Shown: piece after piece, positions 25,601 to 32,302 of the stretch
How the letters are laid out: each line of letters begins with the position of its first letter
Numbering within the stretch: the stretch's first letter is position 1
NCBI GenBank assembly: GCA_050305935.1
Contig: JBNLGG010000045.1
Coordinates: 1 to 35,052, forward strand
DNA length: 35,052 nt
Reading direction: 5' to 3'
Origin: CAJXNP01 sp050305935
GTDB taxonomy: Bacteria > Bacteroidota > Bacteroidia > Cytophagales > Cyclobacteriaceae
Translations under genes and position numbers: made by a program
The notes under the pieces: generated by a model
Database searches by the model: none
What the model saw: only the letters and a program-made list of their open reading frames with translations
What the model was told of the DNA's origin: nothing

Positions 25601-26372
25601 TGTAGGTGCCTGCTACTACTCCTATTAGGTCTTCTGTGGTTTTTCCGTTGTCCCATGTGTAACTGTAAGGTGGCACACCACCGCTTACTGTGATGTCTAC
25701 ACTACCTGTACTGTCCCCGTAACATAAAATATTTTGGACATCGTCCAGTGACCTGACAATCAATGGCTTTTCTTCTATATCTGCAGTGACAATTTCCTGA
25801 CAGGAGTTTTTGTCAGTAATTAATACAGAATACCTGCCGGAGTTTACGCCAGTTAGATCCTCGCTCGTGCTACCGTCATTCCATGCGTAGCTATAGGGCG
25901 CCACGCCGCCTGTCACATCGATGTTTACTTCACCATTATTGTAACCATAGCATAAGATGTCTTTGACAGACACGATTTCTGCCGTCAGTTTTGGCGGCTG
26001 TTGGATTGTCACTGTTACAGTATCGCTACAGCTAAATTCATCATATACCGCCACGCGATATTGACCTGCCTTCAGACCAGCCACATCCTGCGTGGTGTCT
26101 CCATGCGTCCAGTGATATTTGTAAGGGGGGTACCCGCCTGAGGCTGAAATGTTTATGGCGCCCTTACTTTCACCAAAACAAAGGTTGTTGGTGACCGCCT
26201 CAACTTTTACAATGATTTTTGGGGACTGAGTGATGATGATGTCAATCCCTTTTGATTTTTGCTGTTGTTCTGACGGCTGGTCCTGCCCAAAGGAATTTTG
26301 GGAAAAAAATAGTGTCAAGCCCATCACAATAAACGATACAAAACTTCGTCTAATAGTGGTACGATAATCCAT
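19653..26372 (-). CDS. Giant SprB-repeat protein with C-terminal OmpA domain
   Basis: A 2239-residue protein from the ATG at 26372, chosen because it opens directly into a signal peptide (FVSFIVMGLTLFFSQNSFGQ); an earlier in-frame Met at 26420 adds 16 non-signal residues. Twenty-seven tandem repeats of about 76 residues follow (near 52-2095), with consensus like ISCFG..TGAI.I.V.GG..PY.Y.WSNGATTQDI...AG.Y.V.VTD.NGC. This is the SprB repeat of Bacteroidota adhesins, an Ig-like fold. Residues about 2115-2225 are an OmpA-family peptidoglycan-binding domain (DILFDIAKSTIKPES, IDGHTDSDGSAESNQKLSLD, NRRVEF). There is no type IX sorting domain. The likely product is a long stalk anchored to the cell wall at its C-terminus, in the periplasm or reaching through the outer membrane. 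It is monocistronic and ends in EGVQLQEEE. Confidence 0.9.
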   Translation of the reverse strand: MDYRTTIRRSFVSFIVMGLTLFFSQNSFGQDQPSEQQQKSKGIDIIITQSPKIIVKVEAVTNNLCFGESKGAINISASGGYPPYKYHWTHGDTTQDVAGLKAGQYRVAVYDEFSCSDTVTVTIQQPPKLTAEIVSVKDILCYGYNNGEVNIDVTGGVAPYSYAWNDGSTSEDLTGVNSGRYSVLITDKNSCQEIVTADIEEKPLIVRSLDDVQNILCYGDSTGSVDITVSGGVPPYSYTWDNGKTTEDLIGVVAGTYNVTVKDSENCTEVSTTKVAQPEKLTITFDEVRNLSCFGDFGGAININVKGGKVPYAYRWNNGLTTQDIAGIQAGKYSVEVKDKNGCEASIATEITQPSAMNVNLVNSKNISYYRGQDGAIDIEVSGGIPPYKYKWNTDAETQDLSGLTSGSYTVRVTDASGCAKIMNVTLTQPSPLVAKIDNTKNISCFGTTTGEINISVIGGVPPYQYAWSNGATTQDINGLPAGNYSVKVKDANGHEQALDTVLTQPSEFKAQIVNTTDIKCNNNYSGAINLEVEGGVLPYKYRWSNGQVTQDLVNVPAGDYTVKITDANFCELEASASISEPEPLVLSLDSVTHINCFGQSTGAIDLRVVGGTAPYVYSWNNGATTQDLSGIKAGSYSVDVTDNNGCVQSISVTINEPQLLSLTENSFRNVDCKGNNSGAISINVFGGVKPYRFAWSNGATTKDISGITAGTYSVTVTDANGCTTTYSKNITEPAQLVKSIEGVTNILCFGDMKGAVNINVSGGVEPYSYQWSNGANTQDIINIKAGKYNVIIRDRNGCTDSLSATVTENPLLVASASATDIKCYGQTSGAVALDVSGGVAPYTYLWSNNAKTKNISNLGAGNYSVKVTDARGCEKAVDATISEPSRFIASLESDKDILCNGATTGAVNVRVSGGVTPYKFRWNSGDTTKNLANKGAGSYVLTATDANGCLQTVSTTLTQPTAVKFSVKSVTNVLCYGDKGGAIDITVSGGIGPYNYQWNNGASTQDLEAIPAGKYAVKITDANQCTQQLEAEVTQPDVLALRIDTVVNISCFGNQTGSIDLAVIGGVAPYKYSWSNGSTTQDISALPAGNYSVTVTDAHGCSKTIGATVKQPPALVANIIEVKDILCFDNLTGAIRLDVKGGVEPYIYKWSNGATTQNLVDVGAGNYSVVITDQMGCSRQLSAVITQPTKLVATLTSVDDVSCYSGNNGAINITVIGGTAPYKYSWNNGATTQDLSNVTAGEYRVKIMDLKGCRDSSIVAIVKEPTQLNVNVNSVTNIRQYGQNTGAIDIAVTGGVPPYAYSWSNGAVTQDISNVPGGDYSVNVRDANGCEDRASASISQPPPLIVSLVSIEDIHCYGDAAGSIKISATGGVPPYKYKWSNGDSTQNISSVVAGDYTVNVTDASGYTQSLSAKIAQPSNLVIALDDVKNLSCFGDQSGAIHVTVTGGKAPYRYAWNSGQTTQDIERLKAGDYSLTVTDGNGCTGSLQTPVSQPDSFKIAVNSIEHISCYGTPDGKATLDVSGGTIPYSFSWSNGAKTKDISGVLAGNYNVKVNDANGCQNALNLTINQPEELLASIDSVANNLCANETKGAIGLAIKGGTTPYNYQWSNGVTTKNNVDLAKGEYSVKIVDAKGCSRELAAEITEPPVLLVSVADVTNVNCFGNQTGSISVDVSGGVVPYSYVWNNGSSQKNLIGIPSGNYQLSVKDKNGCIKSVEAEVTQPEKLAVGVDSVNHVLCFGDNKGFVDITVKGGVYPYMYSWSSGSESEDLVNAMAGTYSVKVRDSNGCEESLNATINQPANLVITLDSISNISCSGEKTGFVKIQASGGKAPYNYQWNNGVNSNRLVEAPAGKYRATVTDDNGCVATFNTEITQPAPLVKTIDAITDIRCHGDSTGSIQVTVQEGVQPYSFSWSNGAATEDIRGITAGTYTLTITEGNGCQSLLEATIEEPSAYYASIDKVVDVECYGASTGSIDVSVSGGVTPYLYSWSNGANTEDISEVQADSYSLMVSDANGCLRTLNAEIVEPPLLTLRIDSVHNVKCCGDNSGAIFITVSGGVEPYKYEWSNGATSEDIKDLVLGVYTVNVTDANGCIVTTPDDMTLYEQVVSKGRFTTRDILFDIAKSTIKPESFTTINRIATFMKEHPDISFRIDGHTDSDGSAESNQKLSLDRANAIKQALIKFGIRENRLDTEGFGESRPLVPNTTAENKSLNRRVEFIALTGTLEGTKIETEGVQLQEEE
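20089..26217 (-). repeat. Array of 27 coding repeats (about 228 bp each)
   Basis: Each unit encodes about 76 residues with one Cys near position 11 and one near position 61. The two-Cys rule holds in 23 units. Exceptions: unit 5 lacks the first Cys (Tyr at 25266-25268), unit 6 lacks the second (His at 24888-24890), unit 17 lacks the first (Gln at 22530-22532) and unit 18 lacks the second (Tyr at 22152-22154). DNA identity between units is moderate, so the array is old and not a recent expansion. Confidence 0.85.
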
Positions 26373-26425
26373 GGAGTAATAATTTTTAAAAAGGTTTGAA
26401 TTCCAATTACACAAAATCAAGTTAG

Positions 26426-26459
26426 CAAATATCGCTACTCAATATTTTTATACTCCAAG
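26426..26459 (-). promoter_or_regulatory. Possible promoter of the SprB/OmpA gene
   Basis: On the minus strand GATATTTG (26426-26433) matches TAnnTTTG in all but the first base, with a TTG 22 bases upstream (within CCTTGG). It lies about 55 bases before the ATG. Spacing is slightly long, so the call is weak. Confidence 0.3.
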
Positions 26460-26841
26460 GTCTATGCTACATGTGGTTTAATTGTGAGATTATGTAGCTG
26501 AATTCCTGAAACATTTCTTTGTTTTTGCGTGTAAATAATTGATTATCAGTTTTTTGAATTAAGGTCTGGGTTGTGTGCATATCCTTTGCCATGAGAGATG
26601 AAGTGTAGTATCCTTTAAGAATGGCTTTAATCCCTTCATTTTTTGGAATAAATTACCAAAAAATTACCTCCATTTTAGGTCAAATTATTGGGCATTGCAA
26701 TGGTGAAAGGAAGTAAATACGGATGGATGGTTATGTTTTCCGCTCAGTTGCGTTCTTCTTCACAATAAGTGTAAGTGGTTTTCAGATGTAAGGTTCCCGT
26801 ACTGTTTTTCAAATAAAAAAACATTGAGCAGTTATGAATAA
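26434..26841. other. Divergent intergenic region, no further feature
   Basis: About 400 bases of AT-rich DNA between the divergently transcribed SprB/OmpA gene and the TerB-like gene. No frame, strong hairpin or repeat of note is seen. It must hold the promoter of the TerB-like gene, but I find no good box. Confidence 0.4.
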
Positions 26842-27306
26842 ATGGATATATTTAGTAAAACATTTAATCCAATTATGATAGGCTTTTTTGAATACCAATA
26901 CTTGAAATTTAAGAAAAACCACCTCCGTAATCTCGTGGTTCTTGCGAAAGCGGATGGCCATGTGGACGAAACAGAAGTGAAATTCCTCCATGAAATAGGT
27001 CAAAAGTACGGACTTAAAGAAAAACAGGTGCAGGAGATATTAGAATCCACCGATGTACAGGACATTAAGATTCCCAAAAAGTTTTACATGAAAGTAGGAC
27101 AGTTGTACGATATTGTAGGAATGATGATGGCTGATGAAGTGATCGATGAGAAGGAAATGGAGTTTTGCCATATGATGTGTGAACGAATGAATATTAAACC
27201 ACAGGTAATCGATGAGATGGTGAAGATCTACAAAAGAGGTGGTGTGCAGGATTTTGAGGAGTGGGAGGATTTTGTAGAAGAGTCCAAGCGTTTTGAAATT
27301 GCATGA
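26842..27306 (+). CDS. TerB-like (tellurite-resistance TerB fold) protein
   Basis: A 154-residue cytoplasmic helical protein. VVLAKADGHVDETEVKFLHE and GMMMADEVIDEKEMEFCHMM are the paired acidic signature segments of TerB-like domains (AxxDGxxxxxE, metal-binding). GQKYGLKEKQVQEILEST lies between them. The family is tied to stress response and membrane-associated complexes, but no other ter gene is near. Start at 26842 is the first ATG after an in-frame stop. No ribosome-binding site is visible. The phasin-like gene follows 90 bases downstream, possibly with its own promoter. Confidence 0.7.
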   Translation: MDIFSKTFNPIMIGFFEYQYLKFKKNHLRNLVVLAKADGHVDETEVKFLHEIGQKYGLKEKQVQEILESTDVQDIKIPKKFYMKVGQLYDIVGMMMADEVIDEKEMEFCHMMCERMNIKPQVIDEMVKIYKRGGVQDFEEWEDFVEESKRFEIA

Positions 27307-27395
27307 TGTTGATTTTCAAATAAAAGGACCAGCAGTGATCTTTTTTTCGGACGAAAACGTTTTATAGTAAAACAGTATTTTAAACAGAAAAGATT

Positions 27396-27722
27396 ATGGA
27401 AGATATTTTCAAAAAGTTCCTATACACAGGTGTTGGCCTGGTAGCTCACACAGCCGAAAAAATCCAGCAATCCGTCAATAAACTGATCGATGACAATAAG
27501 ATATCTGCCGAAGAGGGCAAAAAGATAATTGACGATTTTGTCAAAAATACCCAGACAAAAAAGGATGAATTTGAAAGCCAATTGAAGAGCATTTCAGAAA
27601 AGATCATAAAAGGGTTAAACTACGCGAAGAAGGAAGAACTGGATGAACTCAGGGCAAGGATTGAAGCCTTGGAAAAAGAATTAAAGAAAGCAAAGGGCAA
27701 AAAAGAGCCAGCCCACGCCTAG
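27396..27722 (+). CDS. Phasin-like coiled-coil protein
   Basis: A 108-residue basic helical protein. The N-terminus (EDIFKKFLYTGVGLVAHTAE) is amphipathic, the middle holds ISAEEGKKIIDDFVKNTQTK, and the C-terminal 40 residues are a coiled coil (ELDELRARIEALEKELKKAK). This layout matches small phasin-superfamily/PHA-granule-associated proteins. No polyhydroxyalkanoate synthase is in the window, so granule binding is inference; membrane or lipid association is a broader possibility. It lies 98 bases upstream of the UbiB/ABC1 gene with a terminator between, so co-transcription would need read-through. A short palindrome (GTTTTA-TAG-TAAAAC, 27359-27373) sits 22 bases before the start. Confidence 0.65.
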   Translation: MEDIFKKFLYTGVGLVAHTAEKIQQSVNKLIDDNKISAEEGKKIIDDFVKNTQTKKDEFESQLKSISEKIIKGLNYAKKEELDELRARIEALEKELKKAKGKKEPAHA

Positions 27723-27744
27723 GGTAAAAAAATAGAAAAGATAC

Positions 27745-27776
27745 TGCCGGGTTGCGCATGACCTGGCATTTTTTTT
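27745..27776 (+). terminator. Intrinsic terminator after the phasin-like gene
   Basis: Stem TGCCGGGT / ACCTGGCA (one wobble) around an 8-base loop, then a run of T. It separates the phasin-like gene from the UbiB-like gene. Confidence 0.75.
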
Positions 27777-27820
27777 ATTCCTATTTTTAGGTCTATATTC
27801 AGGCTACCCATTTAATTTTT

Positions 27821-29497
27821 ATGTATTTCAATAGAACCATTCATAATATTTCCAGGATAAGACAATTCGCCGAGATCCTTATTAAGTATGGTTTTGAGGA
27901 TATCATCGAAAACACAGCCCTTCGTAGGATCTTTTTCAGAAAGGGAGCTAAAAGCAGCCCTACTACCGAGTTGCAGGTGTCCAATCGATGGGAGAGGGTA
28001 CGGCTCGTTATCGAAGAGCTGGGGCCCACTTTCATAAAACTTGGACAGCTTTTGAGTAACCGGCCGGATGTTCTGCCAGAACCGCTCATCAAGGAACTTG
28101 AAAAGCTACAGGATAAGGTACCGCCGTTTGATGTAAAAAAAGCCAGGGAGATCATTGAGAAGGAAAACAGGAAATCCCTGAATGAGTTGTTTTCCTATTT
28201 TGATGAAAAACCACTTGGATCGGCTTCCTTTGGTCAGGTGCACCGTGCGAGGTTATTGGAAGGGGAGGATGTGGTAGTTAAAATCCGTCGACCAGGCGCC
28301 CGGCAAAAAGTGATCGTTGATCTGAGGCTGCTCAAGGACTTCATTAAGCTGGCGGAGAATTTCTTTTTAAAAAATGGCATTCTCAATCCCATTGAAATAG
28401 TAGAGACCTTCGAAAAAATAATGCTCGAGGAAATTGATTTCAGGAATGAAGCAAAACACCTTGAGCAATTTAAAAAGGTTTATTCAGAAGAAAAGGATTT
28501 GTACCTGCCAAAGGTGTATGCATCCTATTCGTCTCAACGGGTCATCGTTGTGGAGTTTATCAGTGGCTGTAAGATCACAGAAGTGGATACGATCTCGTCA
28601 TGGGGTATTGATCCAAAGGCACTGGCGGTTAAAGGATGTAATCTATACCTCAATCAGATATTTGAAAAAGGGTTTTTTCATGCAGATCCCCATCCGGGAA
28701 ATGTGCTGGTAAAACCAAATGGTTCCATTGCCTTGATCGATTATGGGATGACGGAGAAGATCACCAAGTCCCAACGCTTTGCCTTTGCAGGAATATTTGT
28801 TTCCATTGCTAAACGGGATGCCTCCAGCCTGGCCATCAATCTGCGCCGCCTGTCTACTGACCACGATATCAGTGATATGAAAGAGTTTGAAAACGAACTC
28901 GAAGACCTAATAGTGGATTACACCGTTTTGGGAGTGGGGGACATGCAGTTACAGGATTTTACCGCACGTCTTCAGAAAATAGCCTATAAATTCAAGCTTC
29001 ATATTCCGGGTAAAATATTCCTGATCTTTCGTGCACTGGCTATTCTCGAAGGCATTTCCACCAAACTCGATCCTTCTTTTGAAACACTGGAACACATCCG
29101 TCCTTTTGGGTTTCGCCTGATTGCCGAGCAGTTTTCATGGGACAATATAAAAAGTGAAATAGAGCACTCCGCCTATCAATTGATGTCCTTGTTTTATAAT
29201 CTTCCGCTCGAAATCAGGGATATTATCCGGCAAATACGCAAGGGAAAGGTAAACCTAAACCTGACAGTAAAGGAACTGGAGGTGTACACTCAGAGAAAGG
29301 AAGTTTGGAACAATAAATTGATACTCGCTATTTTTATCTCTACTCTGATAATTTCTACTACCCTTACATTTTTTATAAAGCAGGAGGACAGTTCCTATGC
29401 ATTTCTTGGAATATCCCTGTTGACCTGGATTTTTATCGTTTTGACGGGATTCACTACATTTTTGCTGATTGTTTATCACTTGTTTAACAGGAAGTGA
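27821..29497 (+). CDS. UbiB/ABC1 (AarF) family atypical kinase-like protein
   Basis: A 558-residue UbiB-family protein. The family-specific KxGQ motif is FIKLGQLLSNRPDVLP (about 70-85). The Ala/Ser-rich loop replacing the kinase P-loop is KPLGSASFGQVHRA (near 130), the conserved Lys is in VVVKIRRPG (near 152), the catalytic loop is FFHADPHPGNVLVKPNG (near 286) and the metal Asp is in ALIDYGM. Two C-terminal transmembrane helices (LILAIFISTLIISTTLTFFI and one ending LLIVYHLF) anchor it. Family members support ubiquinone or menaquinone synthesis or lipid homeostasis; in this lineage menaquinone would be expected. The stop lies 6 bases from the stop of the convergent TrpF-like gene. Confidence 0.9.
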   Translation: MYFNRTIHNISRIRQFAEILIKYGFEDIIENTALRRIFFRKGAKSSPTTELQVSNRWERVRLVIEELGPTFIKLGQLLSNRPDVLPEPLIKELEKLQDKVPPFDVKKAREIIEKENRKSLNELFSYFDEKPLGSASFGQVHRARLLEGEDVVVKIRRPGARQKVIVDLRLLKDFIKLAENFFLKNGILNPIEIVETFEKIMLEEIDFRNEAKHLEQFKKVYSEEKDLYLPKVYASYSSQRVIVVEFISGCKITEVDTISSWGIDPKALAVKGCNLYLNQIFEKGFFHADPHPGNVLVKPNGSIALIDYGMTEKITKSQRFAFAGIFVSIAKRDASSLAINLRRLSTDHDISDMKEFENELEDLIVDYTVLGVGDMQLQDFTARLQKIAYKFKLHIPGKIFLIFRALAILEGISTKLDPSFETLEHIRPFGFRLIAEQFSWDNIKSEIEHSAYQLMSLFYNLPLEIRDIIRQIRKGKVNLNLTVKELEVYTQRKEVWNNKLILAIFISTLIISTTLTFFIKQEDSSYAFLGISLLTWIFIVLTGFTTFLLIVYHLFNRK

Positions 29498-29503
29498 CGC
29501 CGG

Positions 29504-30127
29504 TTAATCGTCGACTTCGATTTTCTCGAGTACATCGGCCAGCTCATCAAAATTTTTAAAACCGGGCTTAATTTCATCCCCACCGGGAAGGCTGATTCCC
29601 TGGATATCGAATTCCTTTTGAATCGCATCAATATTCGCTTTCGTAATATTTCCTCCAAGCATCACAGGGATTTCCTTGGAAATATGGTGAATGATCTTCT
29701 TCGTTTCGGGGTCACTAAAATCGGCTATTTCATCCAATATAATATAATTCGCTTTATCCTTCAGGTAGTGCAACGTTTCCATCATTTCGGGAAGGTCCTG
29801 GTATGCGGGAAGTTTGGTTTTAAAGATCGCTTCATAGCCTAGCGACAGAATCGCATTCGCCAATTCGGGATGTGTGTACTGGACGTATTGAACCGGATAC
29901 CTGCTGATGATGTCATTGATTTTCTGAAAATTATCGGTTTCAAATTCGGCTACGAATTCCACTCCAGATATCCATTCCGCGATTTCCGTGAATTTTTCCG
30001 GTCTGATGAAATCCGGTGTATCCCTGTCTGTATTAAATCCCATTAGATCCACGCCCATGCCTGCACAGTAGCGGGCATCCGAGAGATTATTGACGTGGCT
30101 GATTTTTACAAAAGTGTTGAGCGCCAT
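29504..30127 (-). CDS. Degenerate phosphoribosylanthranilate isomerase (TrpF)-like protein
   Basis: A 207-residue (beta/alpha)8 protein whose strand pattern follows TrpF: VKISHVNNLSDARYCAGMG (7-25) in place of the VKICGITN motif, ILDE (130-133) where TrpF has its catalytic Asp, MLGGNITKANID (156-167) for the phosphate-binding GG and GISLPGGDE (177-185) for DVSSGVE, with PGFK before the last helix. The catalytic Cys is replaced by Ser10 and the next Gly by His11. The GGTG loop after the Asp strand is missing. It therefore probably does not work as the tryptophan-pathway isomerase, or is a diverged paralogue. No other trp genes are nearby. Sec or Tat signals are absent. Confidence 0.65.
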   Translation of the reverse strand: MALNTFVKISHVNNLSDARYCAGMGVDLMGFNTDRDTPDFIRPEKFTEIAEWISGVEFVAEFETDNFQKINDIISRYPVQYVQYTHPELANAILSLGYEAIFKTKLPAYQDLPEMMETLHYLKDKANYIILDEIADFSDPETKKIIHHISKEIPVMLGGNITKANIDAIQKEFDIQGISLPGGDEIKPGFKNFDELADVLEKIEVDD

Positions 30128-30181
30128 AAGTGTTTTCTAAAAGTAATTAATTGGTTGCTGAGCTTCTTTTCGCGGAAAGGT

Positions 30182-30217
30182 ACAAAAAAAAAGAGGCTGC
30201 CAAAAAGCAGCCCCTCT
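30182..30217 (-). terminator. Intrinsic terminator of pckA
   Basis: On the minus strand GAGGGGCTGC pairs with GCAGCCTC (two-base bulge) and runs into nine T. It lies 20 bases past the pckA stop. Confidence 0.8.
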
Positions 30218-30236
30218 CATTATCACCCAATTATAA

Positions 30237-31853
30237 CTATACTGCTAATTCTTCATTAATAATTGGCGCGCCAGATAATATCTCATCATTCGCGTAAGCC
30301 TGGTATTTCTCGAAGTTTTTATTGAATGCTTTGGCCAGTTTCGTAGCGGCAGCATAAAACTTCTTGTCGTCATTCCACTGCTTTTTAGGGCTTAGGAATT
30401 CTGAAGGTACACCGGGCACCTCTTTTGGCATATCTACTCCAAAGATGGAGTGCTTCACATATTCTGCTTTGTCCAGTTTGCCTTCCAGAGCTGCAGTGAT
30501 CATTGCCCGGGTGTAGCTAAGTTTAATCCGGGTTCCTTCACCGTAAGCGCCATTTGACCAGCCGGTATTGATTAACCAAACATTAACCTTGTTTTTCTTC
30601 ATGTTTTCACCCAGAATCTCAGCGTATTTTGTAGGATGCAATGGAAGGAACGCAGCACCAAAACATGCAGAGAATGTAGGCACAGGCTCCTTAATGCCCA
30701 TTTCGGTACCGGCAACCTTTGAGGTATAGCCAGAGATGAAATGGTACATGGCGTGTCCCGGGCTCAACTTCGCAATCGGAGGAAGAACTCCGGAAGCGTC
30801 GCAGGTAAGGAAAAAGATGTTAGATGGCACCGGGCCGACAGACGGCTCGGCTGCATTTGCAATATGGTAAATAGGATATGAAACCCTGGTATTTTCTGTC
30901 ACTCGGGTATCGGCAAAGTTTACAGTTCTGGTGTCGTGGAAGAATCGAGTGTTTTCAAGAATGGCCCCAAATTTAATGGCCTCCCATATTTGTGGTTCTT
31001 TTTCCTTTGTTAAGTCAACTACTTTAGCATAGCATCCACCTTCAAAGTTGAATACTCCTTTTTCAGTCCAGCCATGCTCATCATCGCCAATTAATTTTCT
31101 GTTTGGGTCGGCTGAAAGGGTAGTTTTACCGGTACCTGATAAACCGAAGAATACCGCGGTGTCATTTTCTTTTCCAATGTTTGCAGAGCAGTGCATGGAA
31201 AGGATATGCTTTTCTTCAGGAAGGATATAGTTTAGCACAGAGAATATGCCTTTTTTCATCTCGCCGGCATACCCTGAACCCCCGATGATGATCAGCTTCT
31301 TTGTCAGGTTTACCAAGGCAAAATTGCTGTGGCGGATTCCAAAACGCTTCGGATCGACTATGAATTCAGGAGCATCAATGACTGTCCATTCTGGTTCGAA
31401 AGACTCTAATTCATCTGTCGACGGCCTGATGAACATATTGTAGCAGAACAGGTTTTGCCATGCCTGGGTATTAACAAACCTGATTTTCATTCGGTAATCA
31501 GGATCAGCGCCTGCATAACCTTCCCGGGCATACAATTCTTTGGCGTATAAATATTTGATCATTTCGTCATAGATCTCATCAAATATTTCCACTTCGATTG
31601 GTTGGTTAACGGAGCCCCACCATACAGTAGACTCTGATTTTTCGTCTTTAACAACATATTTATCTTTTGGCGCCCTTCCGGTGAATGCGCTGGTGTCTAC
31701 CATGATAGCACCCGTGTCTGTAATAACACCTTCTTCTCTTCTGAGTATTTCCTCATACAATTCAGCGGGGGAGTAGTTCCAGTGAACTTTGGCTGATTTG
31801 ATACCTATGGAGTATAGGTCTGAAACTTTTGATCTGATTCCTGATTGTCGCAT
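30237..31853 (-). CDS. pckA: Phosphoenolpyruvate carboxykinase (ATP)
   Basis: A 538-residue ATP-dependent PEPCK: converts oxaloacetate plus ATP to PEP, CO2 and ADP, the committed gluconeogenic step. Motifs: TGRAPKDKYVV (near 58, oxaloacetate-binding Arg), the kinase-1a P-loop FGLSGTGKTTLSADPNR (near 237), the kinase-2 metal motif IGDDEHGW, FEGGCYAKVVDL (near 275), NTRFFHDTRTVNF (near 302) and NTGWSNGAYGEGTRI near residue 430. The length is normal for the family. A palindrome (CCGGTA-AA-TACCGG) lies 39 bases upstream of the start and could be an operator. Monocistronic with its own terminator. Confidence 0.97.
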   Translation of the reverse strand: MRQSGIRSKVSDLYSIGIKSAKVHWNYSPAELYEEILRREEGVITDTGAIMVDTSAFTGRAPKDKYVVKDEKSESTVWWGSVNQPIEVEIFDEIYDEMIKYLYAKELYAREGYAGADPDYRMKIRFVNTQAWQNLFCYNMFIRPSTDELESFEPEWTVIDAPEFIVDPKRFGIRHSNFALVNLTKKLIIIGGSGYAGEMKKGIFSVLNYILPEEKHILSMHCSANIGKENDTAVFFGLSGTGKTTLSADPNRKLIGDDEHGWTEKGVFNFEGGCYAKVVDLTKEKEPQIWEAIKFGAILENTRFFHDTRTVNFADTRVTENTRVSYPIYHIANAAEPSVGPVPSNIFFLTCDASGVLPPIAKLSPGHAMYHFISGYTSKVAGTEMGIKEPVPTFSACFGAAFLPLHPTKYAEILGENMKKNKVNVWLINTGWSNGAYGEGTRIKLSYTRAMITAALEGKLDKAEYVKHSIFGVDMPKEVPGVPSEFLSPKKQWNDDKKFYAAATKLAKAFNKNFEKYQAYANDEILSGAPIINEELAV

Positions 31854-31891
31854 ATTGATTATACTTTAAGTGTAACTGAATTTTTGAACAA

Positions 31892-31905
31892 CCGGTAAAT
31901 ACCGG
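31892..31905. promoter_or_regulatory. Palindrome CCGGTAAATACCGG before pckA
   Basis: A perfect 6-bp inverted repeat with a 2-base centre, 39 bases before the pckA start. Position and symmetry suit a transcription factor operator. A half-site CCGGTA recurs at about 31923-31928 (CAGCCGGTAG). The regulator is unknown. Confidence 0.4.
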
Positions 31906-32121
31906 GAAAATTGGGAAAATCAGCCGGTAGAGTTGACTTTTCCAGGTCTCGTTTTTCAAATACAAACTTAATTTCGGGTAGCTACTCAAGTTATGATAAT
32001 AATCAGTTTTTCACCAGATAGTCTTTCTTTTAATTGTAAAATCTGATCTACATCATATGTTTTTCTAGTGGTTTACGAGGCTGGATATTGGCATTAATAT
32101 ATATATCAATCGTTGCATAAA

Positions 32122-32186
32122 ACAATCCTGTTTAAAGGAATAAGTTAGGGTCAATTCACTTAAGGGTAAAAACTTACCAGGATTGT
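32122..32186. other. Nested-hairpin element, possible structured RNA
   Basis: An outer perfect 9-bp stem ACAATCCTG / CAGGATTGT (32122-32130 with 32178-32186) encloses an inner 6-bp stem TAAGTT / AACTTA (32141-32146 with 32171-32176). The strand of any transcript is not known. No T-run follows directly. It may be a regulatory RNA or the end of a small repeat. Confidence 0.4.
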
Positions 32187-32302
32187 AATCAATCAATTGA
32201 TTTGAGTAACCAAACCTTCAATACGGTGTACGACAAAATACCCTTTTACCTCTGATCCTGAGAGGTGGAACTGCTTGCGAGAATTATAGAAGTTCTATTT
32301 TT

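Larger units (their letters stand above)
31854..32302. other. Intergenic region upstream of pckA with palindrome and nested hairpin
   Basis: Besides the palindrome at 31892-31905 and the hairpin at 32122-32186 (listed separately), I see only AT-rich sequence. No credible frame is present. AATCAATTGATT at about 32189-32200 is self-complementary. Confidence 0.4.

Noticed and set aside
24165..25628. Plus-strand frames of 69-144 codons opposite the SprB array
   Set aside because: These are shadows of the repeat-encoding strand; their repetitive peptides follow from the repeat.
20089..26217. Regular 228-bp periodicity, considered as a CRISPR or tandem DNA repeat
   Set aside because: The period lies in one long open frame and is conserved at the protein level, not at the DNA level.
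29504..30127. Naming the gene trpF
   Set aside because: The catalytic cysteine and GGTG loop are missing and there are no trp genes nearby.
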